Shown in pieces: positions 50,496-62,400 of a stretch of DNA of 64,000 nt (the stretch's first letter is position 1; each line of letters starts with the position of its first letter). The stretch is taken from contig CM051040.1 in the NCBI GenBank assembly GCA_027627225.1, positions 26,323,634 to 26,387,633 of the forward strand, written 5' to 3'. Below the pieces are notes generated by a model. That model did no database searches. It had not been told where the DNA came from and saw only the letters and a program-made list of their open reading frames with translations. This DNA is from Congeria kusceri. Taxonomy: Eukaryota; Mollusca; Bivalvia; Myida; Dreissenidae. A program made the position numbers and the translations under genes.

Positions 50496-53400
50496 GGTCA
50501 TGATGATGATGGTGAAGAAGATGGTGATGATAATGAAGGTGATAACCATGATGCTAATAATACTAAAGATGATGAAAATGATGATCATGGCGATGATGAT
50601 GAATGACGACGATAATGAAGATGATTATGACGGTGATGCTTATGATAATGAAGATGATGATGATGATAATGATGATGATGATGATGATGATAATGATGAT
50701 GATGATGATGTCGACGACGACGATGCTTAACGATGATGATGATGATAACGTCGACGATGACGACAACGAAGCTGATTAAGTGAAGAAAGAAACAAAGGGC
50801 AATCCCCTACCAAGGGCGGTGTCGGTACCGAACCTGGGCTGGTCCAGGGAGGCCACGCGTTCGCTGAGTACCGCCTGGGGCTGGAAGGGAACCAGCGGGA
50901 TGACGTCACCGATAGTTGTGCTGTACACCACCACGGACACGTGGATGTACTGACGGCCGATCTGCAAGCAACCGGAAATAGGTAAAGTTCTGTTCTCGGC
51001 ATGTAAATGCGTCTGAATGAATTTACAAAATAGTTTTTTTACAAAGTATAGTTCCTGCCATTTTAACAAGCCAGACGCGGATAGCACACTTTATTACAAT
51101 AGACGGAACACTATTAATTGAAAAATATTAGGCATGTCGTGGTGAAACAGAGCTTAATGCGTGTGCGAAAGGTATCGTCCCGGAACAGCCAGTGCAGTCC
51201 GTACAGGCTGATCCGAGACGACACTTTCCGCTTTTATGTTATTTTCTGTTTCAAGAAAGTCTCTTCTGAACATAAATCCACTGTAGGCGGAAAGTACATT
51301 TGATTCTATGTTTAGTCTCCCCATTATTTTTCGAAACCTACCAACCAGGCAGGAAAAAACAAGCAGCATGTCGATAAAAAACATTTTTCTTTCACAACTT
51401 ATTCATGGCAGTATTACAATCTAAAGCAAATGTTTAATTGCAAAACTTTTATATATCATCTTCATATAGCGAACCTAACTTTAACACAGTATTTTAACTG
51501 TGTAAATTGATAAGTTGCACACTACTTTTACAAATATTGGTAACATCACTTACCAGTCATTTTTTTCTATTTTTACAAATGTTATATACACTTTTTGAAC
51601 TCGATTTTTCACATTGTTGAAATTGTTTTTTTGTTTGTTCAGGCATCCGAAAACCTACCAGCCTGAGGACGCTAAATATAGAATCAAATTGGAATGGCCT
51701 TAACGTTTTGAAATCAAACGTTAATGCAAAAAAGTAAACCGACTAAAATGCGTACATGTATACATGACAAACCAGCTTTTTATAAAAACAACAGCGCATG
51801 CGCTATGGGTCACATGGCTTTCCCTACCTCAAGATTGTTGATAAGGTTGGCCACGAAGTTCCTTTGCCTGATCCAGTCGTTCGGATGGATACTGTCCGAG
51901 CCGTCCAGCACGAACACGACGTCACCCGGCACCGTGCAAATGAGTCCTAGGATTAACACAAGCGGAGACTTGATGGCAAAATGTTTGAATATGTTAGAAA
52001 CGAAACATTTGAAACGAAAAAAATATAATTGAGGCGTGTTGTGAGAAAACCGGGCTTAATGCATCTGCGTAAAATGTCGTCCAGGATTAGCCTGTGCAGT
52101 CCGTACAAGCTAATCCAAGACGACACTTTCCGCTTTAATGGTATTTTCTTTTCAATGAAGTCTCTTCTAAACAAAAATCCACTGTAGGCGTAAAGTGTCG
52201 TTCCGGATTAGCCTGTACGGACTGCACAAGCTAATCCGGGACGACACTTTACGCACATGCATTAAGCCCGGTTTTTACACGACACGCCTTAATTCGGTTA
52301 TGTATTTTTATTTTCAAGGGCCCTAACTCATGGTTATGCAAGGGACGTAACTTAGTTCATGTCAATGGATGTTTTAAAATAGACTCTAGTGGTAACAGAT
52401 TAGAGGTCACTGCAATCACTTTCCCTATAATTCTGACCATGTTATACATACTATTTTTGTTTTGTTCTGTAGCTGATATCAAATTAAGCTGTCATTTTTA
52501 TTTCCAACATGAAATACTATAAACTAAATAATTCGCTTCATTAACCCAAACATAGTCAAAACCATCAAATCTAAATGAACACAGCTGAACTTAAGTTTAA
52601 ATTAGTACAGGGCACCCCTGAAATGCAGAGTAGCGGGCGTTTATGCATACCAGCCGGCGGCGGGGCAATATACGGCGGCGGTGTTATAGGCAGCATGGTC
52701 GGCGGCGCCGGCGTCGTGATGGCTGAAAAAATCAACAAAGGTGTGTAATACCATTGACAAAAATGTGGTTTGTTTGATTCCTACTTTTTGCTGTTCATAT
52801 GTAAAACACTGGTATCTAATTAAGCGTTTAAATAACAAAATCTTTGATAATTAAGCTGAACAGACGTAAAGACCCTTGTATAATTGTAATATGCAGCTCT
52901 ATTTGACGACCACTCCCCTGGATTCCTGCCAGAACACATTAGCCGGTCCTCACTTGTCGTGAGGGGGCGCTGCACACCGCGCATGCGCGAACCTTTGTCA
53001 TAATTACTATTATAAAGCGAAAGTGTCACAAGTTATTAATGTCTAACCGTAGGCGACAGAGCACACTTAATTTTGTCGTCGTTAAAGTAACATGTTTTGC
53101 TAACTTACAAGCAGAAGAAGTTGTAAATTATACCAATAGCACGAAACAAAGGAAAAGATGCAAACATGCAGGCGCAATATTGAAAACTAACACTGTGCGC
53201 TGGTTTATATAGGTTAGCAGTTTTCTTGGTAAATTTTTAGGAAAAATACAAGCCGGAAGGAATCTGGCGTGATTTTGAAACCTTAAATGGAACACATGGT
53301 TTCCGCATTATTTAAGCAGTTTTTTTTCGGGCAACATATATTGTGTACGTGATAAACTCAAATAAATTCTACAACACAAGCTACTATAATCTGCTGTAGA

Positions 53401-56400
53401 CATTGACACTATTTAATACTATTATAAACTAAAATGTAATTAAATTATAAAAACACACATCCGCTTAAATAAAACAACACCAACAACTAAAATAATAACT
53501 TCTATATATAATCTATATTGTAGATATACTAACATATACATGTTTTTTCCATTGATGATTTAGCAATTAACGCATAGACTCAAACCGTTTACGCACGTCT
53601 ATCTGCGTTAATATCAAATGCATGTATATTATTTCTGATTAGTCTCTAATTTATTGACGTCTTCATGCGTTGCCTGAATAGCGTGTACATTGTTTTCGCG
53701 GAGTTTCACACTGTTTAGTGGTCTTTATTTTGTTCTTAGATAAGTCCATTAGAAATAAAATAATAAATATACATTTTTCTGTACTTATTATTTATGTATA
53801 CAGTCAGAACGTCAAGCCAGGCGTGTTGTGTTGGACAGATGTACAGATATTATATGTTCCAAAATCAAGAATGCATTACTGGTATAGTAGGTTTATTGTT
53901 TTCAATAACGTCGTTATTTCATTTGATAAATAACCGGAAATAAAAAAACATATTTCAGCCAACATCGATTTATGACTCCCAGACACTATCGATGAAAATT
54001 ATTACCGAACTGCAACAAAAACACAAAAGGAATATGCTGTGGCAAACATGTATGTATAGTTTTATAGATACATTGATTGCGCCTTCATTGTTTGATCAAA
54101 TTAATTGTTATTTGAACATGCCTTCGACCGATCTTGACTTAAAACGCAACTTATGAAGGTAACTCACTCCGTATAGATATGTGCTTAACAAAGGACTACC
54201 AGACACAAACACGTGACAGTGATACTAAGGGTATGTACTTTTGCTACTTTACACGTTCAGATGAGGTCCCGTATGGCGTCACGATACTAAGAGTACCACG
54301 TGATACTTACACGTTCAGATGAGGTCCCGTATGGCGTCACGATACTAAGAGTACCACGTGATATTTACACGTTCAGATGAGGTCCCGCATGGTGTTCACG
54401 ATACTAAGAGTACCACGTGATACTTACACGTTCAGATGAGGTCCCGCACGGCGTTCACAATACTAAGAGTACCACGTGATACTTATACGTGCAGATGAGG
54501 TCCCGCATGGCGTTCACGATACTAAGTGTTCCGCGTGCTACGTACACGTGCAGATGAGGTTCCGCATGGTGTTCACGATACTAAGAGTACCACGTATTAC
54601 TTACACGTGCAGATGAGGTCCCGCATGGCGTTCACGATGCTCTCCAGGGACCGGAAGTCCGCTACTTCGGACACGTACTTGGGACCGCTGGCGATCTGCT
54701 TGAGCTCCTCGGAGAAGATGTCGGTACCGACGCCGATAGCGATCATAGTGATGCCTTCCGCCTTCGCCACTCCAGCCTGAAAAGGTTTCCTTTTCATTTA
54801 TTTTATTGTATTGTATTATGTTACGTAACGTTACGTAACGTTGCAATACGTTACGTTTCGTTTTGTTTCGTTTCATGTCATTGAATGTAATATTATTTTA
54901 TTTCATTTAAATTCATTATTTGAAATATCTGTTGAAATAAAAAAAAATCTGTATTTCATTTCATTTTTGAAACATCTGTTAAAATTTAATTCGTTCGTCT
55001 ATGAAATTTGTGAAACATATGTTCTATTTGAAACTTCAGTGTGTTTATGGGAAGTTAGCGATTCCAACCAGAAATCGCCTGTATTACTACTATTAGTTGC
55101 AATCCTCTACGACCAGAAAGTCAGCGATTCCAACCAGAAATCGCCTGTATTACTACTATTAGTTGCGATCCTCTACGACCAGAAAGTTAGCGATTCCAAC
55201 CAGAAATCGCCTGTATTACTACTATTAATTGCAATCCTCTACGACCAGAATTTCATCTTTTTTGTCGTACGCAAAAAACGAATGGAGTGTTTATTTACTA
55301 GATGCTTAATTAGTCTTGTTTTAACCCCATACATAGTACCACTGACTTTTCCTTTGAATTGACTAGTTTTATTTATGATGGGCAGATAATATACGAAGGT
55401 CAACTATGGTCAATAAACAAGTCAAGGTAAGAACAAATGTATTTAATAGTGCTAATTTATCTCGTGCTACACTGTTGAAGTTGCAAGGTTCTTTGACATA
55501 CGGGCGTCTACTAAACAGTTAGGCGAGCCGTACGAATCTAGTTAACATTATGACAGCTACGATTAATGACTGAGATATAAGTACATACATGTACTATTAA
55601 CTTAAATTAAGCAGTTCATGTGACTTTGTATAAAATCCAGGTTCAACTTCAGTGTCCACCTCCGAGACAACTTCAAACCTGTCAAGGTACACACTACACT
55701 CGGTCGATGCAACATTCTACACTCTTGCAGGCAAAGTGCCAGCCTCCTTACATCAAGACGTTCCTGGGTGTTAAATACATTTCTACACCGACTAGTTGAC
55801 ATGCACTATTATTTAGCCTGAAGTATATTTGCATATAGGCACACATGTACATTTCGGGAAGGGTCGTCCACTAATTTTGCATAAACTGGTGACCCAACCC
55901 CTTTGCTTTTTGGAATCATGTCAATATTTATTATTTATTATGTCAACACCATGCTGTATTTGTATGTGTTTGTCACTTGTATATACATGAAAAGCAATGA
56001 AACAGTATTAAACTAAACTGTACATGTCAAGTTTTATGTTTAATTTAGATTTGAGGATACCATCGCATGTTATGTAAACGCTTTCATTGTGTAGTTTTAA
56101 TTCTAACATGATGCATTCTAATTTTTCTATAGACGAAGAACAAAATTATTGTTGTTATCAACCTAAAGAACATTAAACAACGCAAAAAATAGTTCCGATT
56201 CTGAGCGGAGCATAGTAAAAAGTAGTTCCAATTACAATTGCAAAAATATAGTCAAATCATGTTAAGATCGAAATAATTTTCGCATTATCGTTGTTTATTT
56301 GCTAATACACAACTCCGTCGTTCTGATGCGTGACTATTAAACAACTCGGGTTAAAGCTGTCTTGGTTTAATTCCTACGCATCAGAACTCCAAATCGTTGT

Positions 56401-59400
56401 TACTGGCCGATAAACAACGATAAATCGAAAATTATTTTTTCAATAATTATATGTCCACATCAATCATGCATATATGCAATTTATCACGTGACCAGGACAC
56501 GCACGTTCATCATGAGATAGACATAATTTTCGCGCGCTTTTGTTGCATACACGCTTTTCACGTGGATCTGCATGTACCTGATATTGATGATGAATATTGT
56601 ATCGAAGACTGTATACTGTACTGTTGAATAACAATTAATGTGATTTTTCCGGGCTTAAATTACCGTAAAAACGTTATTAATATGAGTGACTATTATTCTT
56701 TCGCATAAAACATTAGTAATACAATGAATTCAATATCGACATGCATGCAAGACCTGACCCAAGAGAAATGTAACCCGGTAACAAAACGGAAAGAACCGCC
56801 GGCGCGACTCGAACCCGCAATCCTCGGCTTAGGAGGCCGATGCCTTATCCATTGGGCCACGGCGGCTACTGTTAAACTATACTTCAGTTAGTTATTGGTT
56901 CTTGAATTCTATCATACCATTTATGCATATTTACACTGCATTTATTTATGGCGTTTGTTTTGTATCATTAAAGTCGCATGAAAGGAGAAAATGGCCACAT
57001 TCTGAATGAAAAAATAAACCAAACATTATATAGCCTGGCACAGTTGTCTCAGTATATGATACAATTTTTTATATATACCGAAGGTAAACATTTGGGTTGT
57101 GGGATATAGTTTAATATAAAAACACCGATCCTTTAAGTAAACTGTTTATATACAATAGCTTTATTTCTCTGATGATCATCGTGGCGACGCGAATAAAATC
57201 CGAATACTCATTCACCGTTAACTTTCGGTGATCTACACGATGAAACACGAGGAACCTCGGTCAGTTTCGTCGTGTTGAAAATGTAAACAATAAACTCGAA
57301 GTTAAATTAGCAAGGACCGTTTATTTGAAGGAAATGTGTTAACAGCGTTTCTTCCGAAATGCATTATTTTATGTCTTTACAAAATCTACAATAAAGTCAT
57401 AATGTTAGTCTTAATTTGCAACACCTCGCACGTGCCTTTAAACTTTGACACTACAATCGGTTAATTAAATGTAGTGTTGTATACATGATCGAATCGATAG
57501 AGATACAACAGACGATTTAATACAGAACAATTCAGCGCGTTTACAAATCAAAGATCACGAATACCCATATTTTCTGTAAATTAGGTGTGTCGTGGAAAAA
57601 CGGGACTTAATGCACGTGCGTAGTGTCGTCCCGGACTAGTCTGTGCAGTCCGCACAGGCTAATCCGGAAGGTACTTTCCGCTTGTATGCTATTTTCTGTT
57701 TCAAGGAAGTTTATTCTAAACATATTATTAAATCCACTGTAGGCAGAAAGTGCTGCATTCATTTTTTTCTGATCATGGATTTAAATACGGATACTGGAGG
57801 GTTCTATACGTTAGGCTGATCCAGAATCAGTGCATTCACATTTAAGTTTTACATTCACATTTAAAAGTTTTACAAGTTTTACATTCACATTTAAGTTTTA
57901 CATTCACATTTAAGTTTTACATTCACATTTAAGTTTTACGTTTTACATTCACATTTAAGTTTTACATTCACATTTAAGTTTTACATTCACATTTAAGTTT
58001 TACATTCACATTTAAGTTTTACTCCAACCCATGCAGAGTATTAGGCCATACAAATTTGATTCTATGTTTAGCGTCCCCATGATTTTTTTAAACCTACAAA
58101 CCAGACAGGAAAAAACAAAAAACGAGTCAACAAAAACATTTTTCTTTCACAACTTATTCATGGCAGTGGTACAAGCTACAGCAAATGTTTACTTGCAAAA
58201 CTATTATGCATCATCTTCATATTGGGAACCTACTTTAACACAGTATTTAAACTGTGTAAATTGACTAGTTGCTCACTTTTTTTCAAATAATGGTAAAACA
58301 CACACAAAAACATTTCGTTGTTTTCCAAATTTTTTTAATACGTTTCCAAATTTTCACATTGTCATTTTTTTTCGTTGAGGCATCCGAAAACCTACCAGCC
58401 CAAGGACGCTAAACATAGAATCAAATTGTTATGGCCTTACTTTCATCTGTACGCACCTGCATGATGGTCTTTCCGGGGTAGGTGGAGCGTCCGTCCGTGA
58501 TGACGACGATCATTTCCGGAGCGTTCGGGCGGCCCTGTTCCCGGATCATCTCCCTAGCCGCCTCCAGCCCCGTGGCGGTGTCGGTACCGAACCGCGGGTG
58601 GTCCAGATTGCGAGCCAGAGCCTTCAGAATGAACTTGTTCTTGAAGGGAAACAGTCTGCAATAAAACAAATGTTTAATTTTTGTTGTTACACATTGCAAC
58701 AAATATTAAAAACGTTGCTACATTAAAGTCTAATACTTTCAGTATGTTTGTTTGTTTGGATTTTTCGCCGTATTCGACAGTATTTCAGTCACATAACGGC
58801 GGTCAGTTAACCTACTCACACTTTTCCTGGGTAAGCTGGTTTATCAGCACTAAGTGCACATACATATGCCAGTAACTGACAACTGCCCTACTTGAATCAG
58901 TGGTAGAGGGCCGTAGAAATAATTTCATGACCAATCCCCACACAAGTTATGTCGCCGGGCTGGGAATCGATCCCGCGATCTTCGGATTTGTAGTCCAGCG
59001 CTCTGCCAACTGAGCTAGCCGACCCGGATACTTTCAGTATGTAACTGAACATTAACTCACACAATAACACTACTCGGTTTACCCGAGCCCATGGACCGTC
59101 CAAAGTATTTAGTACGTGCGGTTAAGTAATAATTTTATTTGCTCAAATTTCAGTAACGGTTTTAAAAGTATCATCTACAAAACTTTTGGAATGGTTAGGC
59201 CTATAACATATTAATTGATTGTTTGTTTTGTTTGTTTGGATTTTTCGCTGTTTTAACAGTATTTCAGTTATATCACGGTTGTCAGTTTACATACACTTTT
59301 CCTGGGCAAGCTTAGCCGATCTAAGCGGGTTACAGTACTAAGTGCACATACCTATGCCAGTAACTGACAACTGCCCTACTTGTACGACATTTTGACTAGA

Positions 59401-62400
59401 AAGTTGTGTGTTCCACATGTCTCAATAGAAAAATTCATTTTCATTGTAAAACTGTAATAAGAAAATCCTACTGACTAAATAATTATATAGAAACATTTCA
59501 ATTGAATCACACTTTCGTCATATGATTAGACCTGCTTCAAATGGCATTACGACATTTCCATCTTATCAATAGATGGTCTAAAGTTCTAAAGTTCTTAAGT
59601 TCTAAAGTTCTAAAGTTCTAAAGTTCTTCCACGACAAAATAGCACTAGTTAGGCGTAAAAAATATGTTTGTTTCACGTTACCCGACCTACCCGAAGAAAA
59701 AGCCGCGACCCTAGAACATTTTATTGAGTGGGTCAGATATTAATTTGTTTATTTTACTTTTTTTCAATAATTGAATGTGTTTGTGCTAAATCAGTGTTTT
59801 GTTTGGATAGCATCCACTTCAAAACAATGTTTTATGATATAATGATGTTTTGAATATTCATTCAGTTTTAGAACCTTCAAGTTGACCATTTACCAAAAAA
59901 AAAAATAATTTATAATTCCCTACCTAACTACCCTAATTTTTGGGGCATGTAACCTGAAACAAACATACTTTTTTTAAGGCCTTATGCAGCATAACTTCAA
60001 ATAAGCTCTTACACCAATCCGTGACAAAACAATGAATGCGATTTTGTATTTGCCCTGAGCAGTATAATATTAACAACTGCTTTCAAACTGATAATAGGAA
60101 AAGTTTTATCCCTATTATTTGAAGCGATTCAATTGAAATATTTCTATATAATTATTGCCAAGAATCCTTCGGCAAAAACAGTATACTAGTAATTAGTTGT
60201 CATAAGACAGAAACGAAGATCACTGTGACAAATTGTATAATTCGATTGTATGGTATTGTACTGAATAAATATTTAAATAGAAAGCAAACTGAAATAAAAT
60301 AGAAAACAAGTGATCACAAATATTTTTCTTTATGAAAATTCCGAAACGTATTTTAGATACAGTTAAGGAATAAATACTTTGCAATAGTAAATGAACATGC
60401 ATATACATTGAGAAAAATAGGTAATTCGAGTATTTTAATTCAATTACTATTTGCAATAAATTGTACCACTTATATACAAAACCCTACACATTGAACATAC
60501 AAAATACAGATTTTTTTTAAATAATTGTTTCGGGTCTAACATCTCTGTAATCATTATTTCTTCGATAACAACATTATGTTAGTGCAGTGTAGTCCTCTAC
60601 TCACGGTATTTTGTCGCCGATGAAGGTGCTGTAGACGATGAGACCCACGTGGATGGCGTCAGGACTGACCTCGAAGTTGTCGATGAGATTGGCGACGAAA
60701 GTCTTGAGTCTCACGAAATCCTGGTCGCTGATGCTGTCAGAGCCGTCAATCAGGAAGATGATGTCGGCAGGGTTATTGCACTTGATGTCTAGAAAAGATA
60801 TGAAATGCATTTGAGATACGACAACTTGATAACTCGTTATTACGACGAATTAACTCGTAGTTACGATTTTGTAACATATAAATCATCATTATCGTCAAAA
60901 CAATATTTAGCCTGGCGCCAAGATGTTTCAATAGATTGTTTTACTGAAATAAAACAGCGTGAAATACAAATCCCAACGTACATTCGCTATATCTCTTATC
61001 TGAACAATGTCAAAGCGTCCATATTGTACGTAACACATTTAGCAGTTATTCGTGGTGCACATCCATTATTTTGTGTGATGCTCAGCAATGTTCGGTGATT
61101 TTTATATTCGATTCAAATATATACGAATTGTACCGTGCCTTTTCAAAATTGAAATAATTCGACCTCAATTTGCATGGAAGCTTCCTAGTGCCACACTGTT
61201 ATGTTTTTTGTACTAGTAGTCCATTCCATTATCTCCTAATAAAGATATACTAAGTACTAATTATGAGATACTAGGACTTAGTATCTCGTAATTAGGACTT
61301 ATTATCTCTTAACTAGGACTAAGTATATCCTAATTAGGAGTTAGTGTGTCCTAATTAGGCTTAATATCTCCTAATTATGAGATAATCTCTCCTAATTCGG
61401 ACATAAAATCTCCTAATTAGGACATACTATCTCCTAATTAGGACTTACTAATTATGAGATAATGGCATAGAAAAATAATATAGACTTTGGCGCTAGGACG
61501 CTTCCATAATGTTGTGATGCCAGTGTTATTGTCCTACTTCCAAGAATGGGGACACGGTCCGGCGGCTGCGTTGGCGGAACGAAAACAGGAGCCTGCGTCG
61601 TTGTGATCACTGGAAAACATAAAACATGAGTTGTTAAAATATTCTTATCAATTTTGACTAAAGCGTCTAAAGACGTGTATAACGAACACAGCAATACTAT
61701 TTGTATTTATTATACCGAAAAGGAAAGGACATTCGTGCAGCTCAAACACAGTTAATTTAAGATACATGTGCCTACAATTCAAATCATTTGTATCGTACGA
61801 GTATGTATTGTGTATTGTTATTTTAAATCCTGTCAACACTCTAGAGTGTCAGTTCCGTTACTTTTGAACAACCGTCGCGAGTATAATGTGTTTTAAATTA
61901 TTAATTAAAATGGTGTATTGAACCTATTATTACTACATGTATACGCGTTCATGTAAAGGGTAATAAAACACTACCTCGACAGATGATATTACGAATATCC
62001 GCCTCGATTCCCCGCAGCGTGTCGAAGTCAGGCGCCTGGTAGTAGCGCTGGGGGCTGGATGCGATTTCCTTCAGCTCCTCCACGAACACGTTGTTGCCGA
62101 TGCCGACGGCGATGATCTTGATTCCCTCCGCCTTGGCCGCCTGCGCCTGTCGGATGGTGTCCGCCGGATTCTCCGAGGAGCCGTCGGTGATCACGATCAT
62201 GATCTTTGGGGCGTTTGCTCGCGTCGGCGGCTGTTGTCTGAAGGTTAGAACCAGTAAATCAAATCACCGTATGGTTCACTTGTCAAATGGAAAAACATTA
62301 TTGGAGTTGTTCACCACTTTCTTTTATTTCAGATTTTGAGAGTCTGGTCTCTTTCGGAAGATGCTGCTCTCTTAATTTCAAAAAATAAAAATACAAAAGA

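Larger units (their letters stand above)
54777..58456. other. Intron between exons 6 and 5
   Basis: About 3.7 kb. It contains a 66-bp tandem triplet (55053-55250), a GTTGTTTAT repeat copy (56127-56450), a tRNA-Arg gene (56794-56866), foldback copy 10, a 19-bp array (57835-58022) and a MITE (58044-58436). The 55260-56120 and 56870-57580 parts show nothing. Confidence 0.8.
58656..60604. other. Intron between exons 5 and 4
   Basis: About 1.9 kb with a full SINE (58747-59027), a SINE body fragment (59221-59383) and a short AAAGTTCT run (59577-59632). The remainder is AT-rich and plain. Confidence 0.75.

Noticed and set aside
50412..50766. Asp-, Met- and Ile-rich open frames on both strands
   Set aside because: Artefacts of a GAT/ATT trinucleotide tract in an intron.
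54841..55362. 173-codon plus-strand frame
   Set aside because: Kept open by a 66-bp tandem triplication; AT-rich with no domain.
58951..59027. tRNA-Cys(ACA) gene
   Set aside because: SINE head inside exact 14-bp target duplications; anticodon and stems decayed.
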